Shown here piece by piece: positions 18,615 through 27,533 of a DNA stretch of 64,000 nt. This DNA comes from WHSW01 sp963767475 (GTDB lineage: Bacteria > Actinomycetota > Thermoleophilia > Solirubrobacterales > 70-9). Position numbers and translations under genes: made by a program. The stretch's first letter is position 1. Every line of letters begins with the position of its first letter. The stretch covers positions 620,001-684,000 of the forward strand of contig CAVYEI010000002.1 in NCBI GenBank assembly GCA_963767475.1. Reading direction: 5' to 3'. The notes below the pieces were generated by a model that worked only from the letters and a program-made list of their open reading frames with translations, made no database searches and was not told the DNA's origin.

Positions 18615-19594
18615 GCCGCCGGCGCTCCCGAGACATGAATACATGCCGCCGCGCGCGAGTCGCCTGCGGCCCAGAGCGAAGGGTCAGTCACGCGACAAGT
18701 GGGGAGGGCGGATTCGCAGCGCGGCTCGAACGGGCATCCAGCGGGCAGTCGATGGGGGTCGGGTGGGTCACCGGTGAGGCCCGACGGTCGCATCCGCGAG
18801 CTTGGATCGCCGATCACGGGAAAGGCGGCGACAAGGCCGCGCGTATATGGGTGCGCCGGCTGTTTCAGAACGTCCTGGCTCGGCCCGAGCTCAACGATTC
18901 GCCCCGCGTACATCACCGCCAGGCGCTCACAGGCGTCGGCAAGGGTGGAGAGGTCGTGGGTGATGAAGATCGTCGCCAGCCCGAATCGATCCTGCAAGTC
19001 TTTGAGCAAGCGCAGAATCTGCGCCTGGACCATCACGTCAAGGGCGGTGGTCGGCTCGTCAGCGATCAGGAGTTTTGGTTCGCAGCTGAGCGCCAGCGCG
19101 ATCAGCACTCGCTGGCGCTGACCTCCGGAAAGCTGGTGGGGGTAGTCGCGGCCGCGGTGCGCCGGCAGGCCGACCAGCTCAAGGAGCTCGTCGACCCGCT
19201 CTTTGGTCCGGTGGCCTGGTGAATGGAGTCGGATCGCCTCGCCGATCTGGTCGCCAACCCGCTGTACCGGATTGAGGATGTGCATCGCGCCCTGAAAGAC
19301 GATCGCCAGGCTGGTCCATCGCACGGCTCGCAGTCGCCCCGGATTCATCGAAAACACACTCTCTCCTTCGAACAGGACATCCCCTGAGACGCTCGTGCCG
19401 GCAGGTAGCAGCCGAAGCAGGGCGGCGGCCACTGTCGACTTCCCGCAGCCAGACTCCCCCGCCAACCCGAGCGTCTCTGCGGCCTGGAGCTCGAGATCGA
19501 TCCCGCGAACGGCGGGCAGTTCACCTCCCTCGCTCGGGTAGGCGACGTGAAGGTCGCGCACCTCGAGCAACGGCGGCGTTGGCGAGACGGTCAT
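18611..19594 (-). CDS. peptide ABC transporter ATP-binding protein, DppD-like
   Basis: Partner ATPase of the importer: Walker A GESGCGKST, signature LSGGQRQRVLIAL, Walker B LLIADEP followed by TTALDV, H-loop FITHD, and a complete C-terminal cysteine region (GCPFEPRCESALPTC). This intact tail is what the frameshifted DppD at 3313 should also have. The start is set at ATG 19594, in an ATGA overlap with the permease stop; in-frame codons further upstream belong to the permease region. Confidence 0.92.
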   Translation of the reverse strand: MTVSPTPPLLEVRDLHVAYPSEGGELPAVRGIDLELQAAETLGLAGESGCGKSTVAAALLRLLPAGTSVSGDVLFEGESVFSMNPGRLRAVRWTSLAIVFQGAMHILNPVQRVGDQIGEAIRLHSPGHRTKERVDELLELVGLPAHRGRDYPHQLSGGQRQRVLIALALSCEPKLLIADEPTTALDVMVQAQILRLLKDLQDRFGLATIFITHDLSTLADACERLAVMYAGRIVELGPSQDVLKQPAHPYTRGLVAAFPVIGDPSSRMRPSGLTGDPPDPHRLPAGCPFEPRCESALPTCRVTDPSLWAAGDSRAAACIHVSGAPAA

Positions 19595-20505
19595 CGACGC
19601 TGGTCTCGCAGTCGAGGGTTGAGGATCTCCTCGAGCGCCGTACCGACCAACGTAAATGCCAGCACGACGAACATGATCCCGATGCCCGGCGGCAGGATGT
19701 ACCACCAAGCCTCGCGGGTCACCGCCCCACCCTCAAAGGCATCAGCGAGCATCTTGCCCCACGACGGGTTGGTCGGGTCACCGAGGCCGAGGAACGACAA
19801 CACCGCCTCCGAGAGGATCACCACGGGGACGGTCAGGGTCGTGTTGGCAACGATCAGCGGTGCCACGTTGGGGAGGATGTGGTGCGTCATCAAGTGCCAG
19901 TCGGATGCACCCAGGGCACGACTACGATCGACATAGCCACGCTCGCGCAGGCTCAAGACCTGTGCGCGGACCATGCGGGCGGTGGCCGCCCATGACGTGA
20001 TTCCGATGACCAGGATGATGTTCCCCATCGAAGGGCCGAGCACGGCGGCTAGGACGATCGCCAGGGGTAGGAATGGGATCACCAGGAACCACTCCGTGAA
20101 GCGCATCAGAAGCCCCCCGACCCGCCCGCCGAAGTAGCCGGCAGCGATACCAACGGACGAGCCGATGACCATTGCCAAGACAGTCGCCGCCAGGCCGACG
20201 AAGAGGCTGATGCGAGCGCCCCAGACGAACTGGGTCGCCACGTCGCGTCCCAGGTGATCCGTTCCCAGGATTCCGAACTCCGATGGGTTAGCGAAGGTGG
20301 GATTTTGGGTTGCGTTGATGGCCCGCAGCCCGGCTGGGTCGGCGAGCAGGGGCGCGGCGAGCGCCATGACGATGGCGACGCCGAGCACCGCCAGCCCGAT
20401 CATCCCTGGGCGGTGATGGCGAAACTGCTGCCAGGTGCTCGCCAGTGCTCGGCGGCGGCGCTGCCACGCCAGGTTCTGGCCCAGGGTGACCTCGCTGCCG
20501 GTCAA
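19591..20505 (-). CDS. dipeptide-type ABC transporter permease, DppC-like
   Basis: Membrane permease, 304 residues. A cytoplasmic N-terminus is followed by a helix near residues 34-54 (MIGLAVLGVAIVMALAAPLL). The extracellular loop contains GTDHLGRDVATQFVWGARIS, a hallmark of DppC/OppC. The core helices include an EAA-type loop around RGYVDRSRALGAS. Four-base overlaps with both neighbours (20502-20505 and 19591-19594) show tight translational coupling. Confidence 0.92.
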   Translation of the reverse strand: MTGSEVTLGQNLAWQRRRRALASTWQQFRHHRPGMIGLAVLGVAIVMALAAPLLADPAGLRAINATQNPTFANPSEFGILGTDHLGRDVATQFVWGARISLFVGLAATVLAMVIGSSVGIAAGYFGGRVGGLLMRFTEWFLVIPFLPLAIVLAAVLGPSMGNIILVIGITSWAATARMVRAQVLSLRERGYVDRSRALGASDWHLMTHHILPNVAPLIVANTTLTVPVVILSEAVLSFLGLGDPTNPSWGKMLADAFEGGAVTREAWWYILPPGIGIMFVVLAFTLVGTALEEILNPRLRDQRR

Positions 20506-21470
20506 TTTGTTCGGACCCGCGGATCGAGGTAGGCGTACAACAGATCTGCGACTAGGTTGAAGAAGATCACCGAGGCGCTGAAGAGCAAGAACAGGCCCTG
20601 AAGCATCGGCAGGTCGGGGCCCTTCAGCGCGTCATACGTGGCAAGGCCGAGGCCCGGCCAGGAGAAGATGGCCTCGACCGCGATTGCCCCCGAGAGGATG
20701 AGGCCGAAGTTGATCGCCGCGAGGGACACAATCGGGAGTAGCGCGTTTGGCACTGCGTGGCGGTTGCGCACCAGGACGTCCCGAAGCCCCTTGGCCCGGG
20801 CCAAGACTAGGTAGTCCTCACGCATCGTCTCGAGCATTGAGGAGCGCATCACGATGGCGTACTCGCCGAGATACGCCAGCATCAGCGTCAGCGCGGGCAA
20901 CAGCATGTGATGGGCCTGGTCGGCCAACTTGGCTAGGCCCGTCGCGGTCGAATCGGGATCGGTCATCCCGCCGACCGGAAACCAGCCGAGCTTGACAGCG
21001 AAGATCGTCAGAAGAATCATCCCGAGCCAGAAGTCCGGCATCGAGCGGAAGGTGATCGAAAAGCCCGTCGCCCCGTAGTCGGTGAGCGAGCGTCTCCGCC
21101 AGGCGGCAGCGATTCCGAGCCTGCTGCCCAGGAACGCAGCAAGGATCGCCGATATCCCGACGAGGGCGACCGTCGGTAGAGCCTTGTCGGCTATTTCCGA
21201 GGCCACCGGGTCGTTGGTTTGGTAGGAGCGACCGAAGTTCAGGGTCGCCGTTTGCTTCACGTAATCGATGAACTGCTCCCCCAGGGACCCGTCAAGGCCG
21301 AACTCCTCGGTCAGCTGCTCGCGCTGACTCTGAGAGAGATTCGCGCCCCGGTAGAGATTGCCGACGGGATCAGAATCGACGATGCGAAAGAGGAAGAAGT
21401 TGAAGCAAAGGACGAACGCGAGAGTCGCAAGGGAGGCAGCAACCCTCCTTGCGACCCACGAGGCCGTCAC
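20502..21470 (-). CDS. dipeptide-type ABC transporter permease, DppB-like
   Basis: Membrane permease, 322 residues, DppB type. The first helix is near residues 8-30 (FVLCFNFFLFRIVDSDPVG at its end), followed by the long external loop and an EAA-type loop at YLVLARAKGLRD. C-terminal helices end in YLDPRVRTN. It begins 13 bases after the stop of the binding protein and is coupled to DppC. Confidence 0.92.
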   Translation of the reverse strand: MTASWVARRVAASLATLAFVLCFNFFLFRIVDSDPVGNLYRGANLSQSQREQLTEEFGLDGSLGEQFIDYVKQTATLNFGRSYQTNDPVASEIADKALPTVALVGISAILAAFLGSRLGIAAAWRRRSLTDYGATGFSITFRSMPDFWLGMILLTIFAVKLGWFPVGGMTDPDSTATGLAKLADQAHHMLLPALTLMLAYLGEYAIVMRSSMLETMREDYLVLARAKGLRDVLVRNRHAVPNALLPIVSLAAINFGLILSGAIAVEAIFSWPGLGLATYDALKGPDLPMLQGLFLLFSASVIFFNLVADLLYAYLDPRVRTN

Positions 21471-21483
21471 GCCACAACTCGCG

Positions 21484-23322
21484 CTACTCGCGCTCGTCGG
21501 CCGTGCGACGTCGCCGGATGACGAACGCGCCGCCGACTATCGCGATCAGACCGATCGCGATAACCGGGACAACCCACCCACCGCCGGAATCGCTGCTGGC
21601 TACACCCGCCGCTGCGGTTGCCGGCGCCAGCTCTCGGTACGTGGGTGACGTGTTGGTGTAGAGGACTGGCCCGGTCTCTGCGGGCTGCTGCTGGAAGCCG
21701 GTAAAGCGGTCGCTGCGGTAGCCGATGATGTCTGGCCGCTGGTACAGGACAATGTAATACGCCGCCTGTTGCCACAGGGTCAGCATCTGGTGCACGATTT
21801 CCTCGCGTCGCTCTGGGTCAAGCTCGACCTTTTGCTGCGCATAGAGACGGTCGTACTCCTTGTCGCAATAGTTCGAGTCGTTGTAGAAGTTCGTCGGATC
21901 CTCTGGATCGGAAGCGATCTGATCGCACTTCATGAATGACAGCATCTGGTCCGGATCGACATAGGGCGTCCAGCTCCACGCGAACATGTCGTAATCGCCT
22001 TCGCCGATCAGCGTAATCAACTGGCTCTCGCTCACCACCTTTTTCGTCGTCGCGATGCCGATCTGTTCGAGCCAACCGGTGACGAACTCGGCGATCCCGG
22101 GCGCCCGGGGGCTGTCTGAGTTCACGAGGTAAGTGAAGTTGAGCGGCTGCCCGCCGCCGGGCATCTCGCGGACGCCGTCGCCGTCGGTGTCCTCGTAGCC
22201 AGCCTCTTCCAGGGTCGCGCTCGCCTCCTCGAGATCGAATTCGTAGACCTGCTCGGCAGAGAGGTCGGGAACCCAGCGCGGATCCGGGGAGGGAATGATG
22301 GTCTCGGCGATCTGGCCGTAGCCGCCGAGCACGCGATCAACGATCACTTGCTTGTCGATCGCGTGCGCGATTGCCTTACGCACTTCTGGATCAAGCAGCG
22401 CCGGATGCGGGTCGCCGAGACCGTCGCCCCCGTTGATCCCAATCTCCTCGAAGGCGCCCTGGTAGCCGACGTTGATCTCGAGGCTCGGGTCGGCTTTCAG
22501 CTCCTCGACGGCGACGCCCGGGATTCCCCATGCCGCATCGAGCTCACCCGACTGGAGGGCGGCGACCATTGCGTCCGCGTTGTTGTACTTGCGGAGGACA
22601 ACCTCATCGACCTCGGACTCCCCACCCCAGTAGTTCGGGTTAGACCTGAAGCGAGCGAACTCCCCGCTCTCGAACTCCTCGAGGACGAAGGGACCCGCGC
22701 CAACGCCGTCCTCGCCGTCGTACTTGCGGCGCTCCTCGGCGGACATGTCGCCCCAGATGTGCTTGGGAAGGATCAGGACGTCCATGGTCGGAAGCTTCGG
22801 GTCGGGGACCGATGACTTGATGACCACCGTCGCGGGATCGGGGGCAGTAGCGGTGAGGTTTCCGGTGACTGCGGTGTACTCCAGCCACTCCTCCTCGCGG
22901 GATGTATTCACGGTCCAGGCAATGTCCTCGGAGGTGAGTGGCTCGCCATCGGACCACTTGAGGCCATCGCGTAGGTGGTAGGTCCAAGTCCGTCCGTCTG
23001 CGGAGCCCTCCCAGCTCTTGGCCAACGCCGGCTCGGTCTTGAAGTCATCCGCGGCCTTATCCGTGAGGGTGTCGTACTGCAGATTCCATGCCTCGTAGCA
23101 GGCGACGAGCGTGCAGGACAGTGGGCTGATGTTGTTGATTCCCTGTGGATCGCCGACGTCGAAGATGACCGGCTCCTCAGATTCCTGCGCTTGGGCAACT
23201 ACGGTCGGAGCAAGCAGCACAGCTAAGAGCGTGGCTGCCAGCGCGGCGTACATGGATCTGGGCCTCCGGGCCCAGGTAGCGGGGGCTGACGTGGCTTCGC
23301 TTCTCGTATATCTCAAGGTCAT
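21484..23322 (-). CDS. ABC transporter substrate-binding protein, family 5, with C-terminal membrane anchor
   Basis: Solute-binding protein of the second peptide importer, 612 residues. After a signal segment (about residues 24-44, YAALAATLLAVLLAPTVVAQ) comes the SBP_bac_5 domain with WSDGEPLTSEDIAWTVNTS, IAHAIDKQVI and WTPYVDPDQML. Unusually, the C-terminus has a Gly-rich stretch and a membrane helix (VVPVIAIGLIAIVGGAFVI) followed by an Arg-rich end. This suggests anchoring by a transmembrane tail rather than a lipid. ATG 23322 is preferred: it lies eight bases after a TATATT box and is probably leaderless. An upstream in-frame ATG at 23340 falls in that box. Confidence 0.9.
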   Translation of the reverse strand: MTLRYTRSEATSAPATWARRPRSMYAALAATLLAVLLAPTVVAQAQESEEPVIFDVGDPQGINNISPLSCTLVACYEAWNLQYDTLTDKAADDFKTEPALAKSWEGSADGRTWTYHLRDGLKWSDGEPLTSEDIAWTVNTSREEEWLEYTAVTGNLTATAPDPATVVIKSSVPDPKLPTMDVLILPKHIWGDMSAEERRKYDGEDGVGAGPFVLEEFESGEFARFRSNPNYWGGESEVDEVVLRKYNNADAMVAALQSGELDAAWGIPGVAVEELKADPSLEINVGYQGAFEEIGINGGDGLGDPHPALLDPEVRKAIAHAIDKQVIVDRVLGGYGQIAETIIPSPDPRWVPDLSAEQVYEFDLEEASATLEEAGYEDTDGDGVREMPGGGQPLNFTYLVNSDSPRAPGIAEFVTGWLEQIGIATTKKVVSESQLITLIGEGDYDMFAWSWTPYVDPDQMLSFMKCDQIASDPEDPTNFYNDSNYCDKEYDRLYAQQKVELDPERREEIVHQMLTLWQQAAYYIVLYQRPDIIGYRSDRFTGFQQQPAETGPVLYTNTSPTYRELAPATAAAGVASSDSGGGWVVPVIAIGLIAIVGGAFVIRRRRTADERE

Positions 23323-23326
23323 GCAA

Positions 23327-23340
23327 ATGCAATATATCAC
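23327..23340 (-). promoter_or_regulatory. shared promoter/operator, site 3
   Basis: On the reverse strand GTGATATATTGC (23340-23329) matches site 2 at 10 of 12 positions, and both continue into GCAT. Its TATATT (23336-23331) is eight bases before the ATG of the binding protein gene. It is the third occurrence of the same element within the catabolic block. Confidence 0.5.
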
Positions 23341-23448
23341 GTATCTGCGACCGTGGCTGCTGGCAGGCGCTCGGAGCCCGGGCCCGTGGCCGCGCCGTCC
23401 TGCGCCGAAAAAGGCATTGCGCAGCCTATGCTGATCAATAGAGTGTTC

Positions 23449-23478
23449 TTGACAAATGGTGCGATTGCCGGATAGGTT
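23449..23478 (+). promoter_or_regulatory. sigma-70-type promoter
   Basis: A perfect -35 box TTGACA (23449-23454) is followed after 18 bases by TAGGTT (23473-23478), upstream of the winged-helix gene at 23532. Confidence 0.5.
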
Positions 23479-23531
23479 GGCCCCGGTCTTCGGCAGAAGT
23501 CTTGTCCCCGTCCCGGTCGGAGGCTAGAATC

Positions 23532-23852
23532 ATGAGCGTGAGTGCTACCAACGCATTGGGCCCCTATCTCGACACCAAGAACCTGCTACGCCACGGCGTA
23601 GACAGTTCGCCCGTCTCCGTCGAGATCGACACCGCGGCCACCCCGGTCACAACTCGGGCTCTGCAGCTACTCGTTGCCGCAGAGTTTCCGACCACGATGG
23701 CAAGCCTCTTTGAGAAGAGTGGCTGGCCGGTGACCGATTTCGCCGAGGCGATTGAGGTTCTGCGTCGGGCCAACTTGCTCGAGGTCATCCAAGGAGACGA
23801 CGGTGAAACCGTCAGGCTGACTGAGCAAGGGCAAGCGCTTCGCCCGACCTAG
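23532..23852 (+). CDS. small winged-helix-like protein, possible transcription regulator
   Basis: Protein of 106 residues. The second half looks like a MarR/DtxR-type winged helix: TRALQLLVAAEFPTTMASL, then a helix pair ending VLRRANLLEVIQ, and a wing with VRLTEQGQAL. It could be a DNA-binding regulator, but no ligand or dimer domain is seen. ATG 23532 follows GGAGG at a longish spacing; an in-frame start at 23502 is possible. It is preceded by a good sigma-70-type promoter and lies eight bases before the membrane protein gene, so the two probably form an operon. It is the only visible regulator candidate next to the peptide-catabolic block. Confidence 0.6.
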   Translation: MSVSATNALGPYLDTKNLLRHGVDSSPVSVEIDTAATPVTTRALQLLVAAEFPTTMASLFEKSGWPVTDFAEAIEVLRRANLLEVIQGDDGETVRLTEQGQALRPT

Positions 23853-23859
23853 AGTCGGC

Positions 23860-24641
23860 GTGACCACAACCGCTGGCTACTTCGCCCAATACCTTGCCGT
23901 GGCTCTCTTGGGAGCAGGGATCGGCATTGGCGAGTTGGTCTCTCGCTACAAGGACCATCCAACCCGGGCGCTGATCAGTCTCCCCGGCGTCATCTACATA
24001 GCCATCAACGCCTTGGCCTCGGTCGGGGCCCTCGGATTGATCTTGACCTATGGCTGGAAGTTCGGTGCTGACTCGGACACCGTAGTCCCGACACGCCTCC
24101 TGGTCGCCGGCCTCGGCTCCATGGCGCTGTTTCGATCCGCCCTTTCACGGTGCGAATCGGCAGCAGCGACGTCGGGGTTGGTCCGAGCACGTTTCTGAGC
24201 CTGATCCTCGCTGCCACCGACCGGGGCGTGGATCGCGCCCGAGCTCGGGCGCGGGCCAAGATGGCTCGAGACCTGATGGGGGATGTCGACTACGCCAGAG
24301 CCCAGGATGGGCTTCCTGCGGTTGCTTTGGCGCTGATGCAGAACCTGGATCCGGCCGAGCAAGCGGCCCTAGGTGTCCAGCTCGAACAAATCAGACAGGA
24401 CAAGGACATCTCGGATCACACCAAGTCGCTAACCCTAGGGCTGGCCCTAGCCACCGCCGTTGGGCCAGAGGTATTGGAGGAGACGAAGGCCGCCCTCGGC
24501 GCCGAGATCCTGCGTGAGAAGGCACCCAGCGAGGAGGCGGAGGAAGCCAATGACGTGCGCTCAGGTGTGCATGATCGCTCAAGCGGTCGAGGGTTGCCAG
24601 CCACTCCTCAGACGCCCAATGACCCGGAGGATGGGCCGTAA
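23860..24641 (+). CDS. predicted membrane protein, frameshifted near 24144
   Basis: The frame from GTG 23860 encodes membrane segments (AVALLGAGIGIGELV and SLPGVIYIAINALASVGALG) and ends abnormally at 24198. A second frame from before 24150 continues FTVRIGSSDVGVGPSTFLSL and runs to 24641 with a helical, charged C-terminus. Adding one T to the TTT run at 24143-24145 joins them (MALFRSALFTVRIGSS), giving one protein of about 260 residues: a short membrane N-terminus and a cytoplasmic C-terminus with Arg/Ala-rich and Glu-rich helices. Function unknown. It probably forms an operon with the winged-helix gene. Confidence 0.65.
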
Positions 24642-24938
24642 TGATCTGGCGAGCGCTCATCAGACGGTGCCTGACGATGACCCGAGCTGGGAGCTTATAT
24701 TTGTGCGCGCCAGCTGGCGCCGCTTTCGCGTCAGCACTTCTGACAGCGGCAGCTAGTGGACCTGGCGGTGGGCGCAGCACTCAGGAGACCGGTACACGCC
24801 AGGGAGTACTTCGCCAACGAGGTTGTCTTCAGCGACCATCCTTGTAGCCGAGAGGCATAGAGCGAGCCGTGACGCGAAGGTAGGTGTTGCAGCAGCACCA
24901 ATGCTGGGGGGCTGAACTCTGACTTGGCATCGATGCTG
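24642..24938. other. no gene seen
   Basis: About 300 bases between two divergent-ending small genes. I see no convincing coding frame, RNA gene or repeat here. Confidence 0.5.
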
Positions 24939-25293
24939 TCAGGCCGACGCGGCCCGGGCGGCTGAGCCTGGCTTGGGATCCTCGGCCGTTCCTGCGTGCC
25001 GTCTTACGAAGCCATGAACATGAGCATCAGGGCGGGGTGCATGTGCTCGCTTGCCAGAACGAAGAACAAGGCTGACCAGGTAGCCGAGCATAAGCCAGGC
25101 CATGAAGCCACAACACAGTTCCCGCCGCGACGGCCTGCGTCGCTGCAAGCACGCCCAAAACGGCGGGAATGCTCATGACTGACACAAATCCGATCAACGA
25201 AGCCTCTGAACCCATGCCCTCAGCCTGCCGCAGCGCATCGCTGTTGGAACGACCTTTACGGTGGCGACCGTTGTCAGAAGTCGACCCACTCAC
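24939..25293 (-). CDS. small predicted membrane protein, frameshifted near 25115
   Basis: From GTG 25293 the frame gives a hydrophilic N-terminus (MSGSTSDNGRHRKG) and a first helix SLIGFVSVMSIPAVLGVLAA. Coding then continues in a different frame as CCGFMAWLMLGYLVSLVL, followed by a charged tail (HVHGFVRRHAGTAEDPKPGS) ending at 24939. The two halves together make a two-helix protein of about 117 residues. The shift needs one base removed around 25110-25120. Function unknown. Confidence 0.45.
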
Positions 25294-25380
25294 CTAAACG
25301 CTCCGATCACTAAACCGATGTACAGGATGGTGGTCACCAAGGACGGCCAGTCCTCGCCCGACCTGCTCAAGAGACCGGCC

Positions 25381-25557
25381 CTATGCTGCCAACGTTGCTG
25401 GCCGACCGAAGGCGTCTTCCCAGGCTGAGCCAAGCCGTCCTCCGATCCATCGCGCAAGCCCGATCGACAGACCCAAAGCGCCGAGCAGAGCTAGCAGCAT
25501 GGGGACCGCCTCGAACGGCCCTTCGCTCAGGTGATCGTCGATGAATTGGAGATCCAT
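25381..25557 (-). CDS. small single-helix membrane protein
   Basis: A 58-residue frame from ATG 25557 begins MDLQFIDDHLSEGPFEAVP, continues with a helix MLLALLGALGLSIGLARWIG, and ends FGRPATLAA. The acidic N-terminus, clean hydrophobic helix and G/C third positions support coding. Nothing is known of its role; it is in the same direction as the membrane protein genes on either side. Confidence 0.45.
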   Translation of the reverse strand: MDLQFIDDHLSEGPFEAVPMLLALLGALGLSIGLARWIGGRLGSAWEDAFGRPATLAA

Positions 25558-25708
25558 ACGCTGCCGGCTGGCCGCGGCTCACAATTCACTTAGCGGTTCC
25601 AGGCCGTTGGGCACACCGGCCGCCCATGTGAATAGCGTTCCGATGCTGGCGAAGCCCTGCTCTGGCACGGTCCTGCTTTTCGGGGAGCCGTCCTTGGTGG
25701 TCACCCGA

Positions 25709-27472
25709 TTAACTCTGCTCGCGGGGCGTAGCCTCAGCGCAAACCTCGGAAGGCCCGGGGGGTGGCGTCGGCTTCTGCTTTCCGGCCTCGGCGACTTGCG
25801 GACACCTGGTGCTGGCCGGTGCAACAGCGGGAGCGTCCACCGGCTTGGAACCGAGACCCGCAGCCAGGAACAGCGCGAGCGCAACAAGCGCCGCCGCGGC
25901 AATACCGACGGCATAATTGCCATAGCGTCGAGCGACGCGTACATAGCTGTCAATCGGGCGCTCGCCAGGACTCTTCTCCCGTGCTGTGGCGAACCACTTG
26001 CTGACTTTGGTGCTGTATAGCGGGCCAATCGCCGAAAAGAGAACAATGACCACGAGACTGGCCGCGGCAAAGATCACCGACACCACGTCATCGCTGAGTC
26101 CGGTGCGATCAAGAGCCGAGCCTGGGTCGGCGATGTCGATTGAGATCGAGACCAAGAAGCCCACGTTGAGAAGCAGGTAAATCCAGATGGCTGCGCGGAT
26201 CCAGTTGACCAGTGCTGCGTAGTAGTGCCGGCGCTGCTGTGTAACGAAGGCCACCAGGACGGCTGGCGTGAAGACCAGCCACGGCGTAGCTGGGCCACTG
26301 AGCTCCGAGACCAGCTGTCCCGACTCGGCGAGCAACACGAAGGCCAGGTTCAGCAAAGCGGCAAAAGCCACCTGCTTGTGGTCACCGGCGTCGAGACGGA
26401 CGAAGGCGTGAATCTGCGAATCGGTGATCTCGCCGCTATGTGATGTCCCGGCTTCGCTGTCGGCCAAGCGCGCTCCATGATGGACGTGAACGCTGTGATG
26501 AGCGCAAGCCCATTCGTGCTCGTCGGGACTCTCGCTATTCGACTCGCCCCAGTCGAGGTAGGCGACCGTCGAATCTGGAGGCGGCTTCATCGTGAAGTAG
26601 TAGCTGCCGTTGTGATCATGAGCCGGCGTTTGCAACTGGTAGTGAACCGCCGCCAAGCCAAGGCGGGCATAACGTCTAGAGCGGCCATCCTGAGTCGCAA
26701 CTCTTAGACGCGTCAAGAGCCCCTGGCCCTCAGGCGGACGCGGCCCAGAGCCTGTGAGGTCGGCGCCATCGGGCATCGTGAAGGTCGCAGTGAGTCGGGC
26801 GCTCTCGCCGGGGACGCCGCGTACCCAGCACAGGTATTGCGTGACCTTGTGCAAGGCCTCCATGTCGCTTTGGAACAGCTCCGCAGCCGCGACCGCCTCC
26901 TCCTCGGCCGCACCAACAGCCAGCAGAAGCTCTCGCAGGGAGTCGGCGGCGCCCGGCTCAAGACCTGTGGATACGCTGGTCATCAGGTTGAAGACGGCCT
27001 GGTAGACCGCGACGTACAGATGACGAACGTTCTCGTCATAGCTATCCCCCTTCCGCTCGGCGACCTTGGTGACGGCCTGAAGGACGGACCGGCGCTGTTG
27101 CCCGGTCAAATACTGATTCAGATGAACCTCTGACAAGCAGTGTCCGTGCTGGAATCGTGTCAACAGGCTGAGTGACGCACCTGTGTTGTCGGCTACGGAG
27201 AAGTCGGGGAAGCGGGAGCGGCGGAACATTCCCAGTGAGACGACGAACCATGCCTCCTGGTCATCGGGACGACCCTCCACCTTCGGTAAGAGAATCTGGA
27301 TCTCGCGACACCAATGCTGACCCCCCGTCTCAACGAAAGTCAGATGCTCAACAAGCCGCTGGGTGTAGACCGTCGGGCGCTGCAGCGTTAGGCGCAACGC
27401 CTCGAGCTGCTCAGCGGTGATGAGATCGCGATCGTCGGGCACGGGATACCTATCGCACATCCCCGCGCACAA
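25709..27472 (-). CDS. large protein of unknown function with C-terminal membrane domain
   Basis: A 587-residue protein. The first 340 residues are soluble, with no motif I recognise. The region around residues 340-365 is rich in His, Glu and Asp (EHEWACAHHSVHVHHG), which could bind metal. From about residue 370 there are four to five hydrophobic helices (ALLNLAFVLLAESG, WLVFTPAVLVAFV, IWIYLLLNVGFLVSI, VIFAAASLVVIVLFSAIG, and a last one AAALVALALFLAAGLG). A Pro-rich extracytoplasmic or cytoplasmic tail follows. The start could also be ATG 27460. It lies 61 bases downstream of the 27534 gene on the same strand. Role unknown. Confidence 0.7.
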   Translation of the reverse strand: MCAGMCDRYPVPDDRDLITAEQLEALRLTLQRPTVYTQRLVEHLTFVETGGQHWCREIQILLPKVEGRPDDQEAWFVVSLGMFRRSRFPDFSVADNTGASLSLLTRFQHGHCLSEVHLNQYLTGQQRRSVLQAVTKVAERKGDSYDENVRHLYVAVYQAVFNLMTSVSTGLEPGAADSLRELLLAVGAAEEEAVAAAELFQSDMEALHKVTQYLCWVRGVPGESARLTATFTMPDGADLTGSGPRPPEGQGLLTRLRVATQDGRSRRYARLGLAAVHYQLQTPAHDHNGSYYFTMKPPPDSTVAYLDWGESNSESPDEHEWACAHHSVHVHHGARLADSEAGTSHSGEITDSQIHAFVRLDAGDHKQVAFAALLNLAFVLLAESGQLVSELSGPATPWLVFTPAVLVAFVTQQRRHYYAALVNWIRAAIWIYLLLNVGFLVSISIDIADPGSALDRTGLSDDVVSVIFAAASLVVIVLFSAIGPLYSTKVSKWFATAREKSPGERPIDSYVRVARRYGNYAVGIAAAALVALALFLAAGLGSKPVDAPAVAPASTRCPQVAEAGKQKPTPPPGPSEVCAEATPREQS

Positions 27473-27533
27473 CGGACCAACAGTCCTACTGGGGCTGCTG
27501 GAGCCAGCGTAGCGTGTTGTTAACGACGATTCG

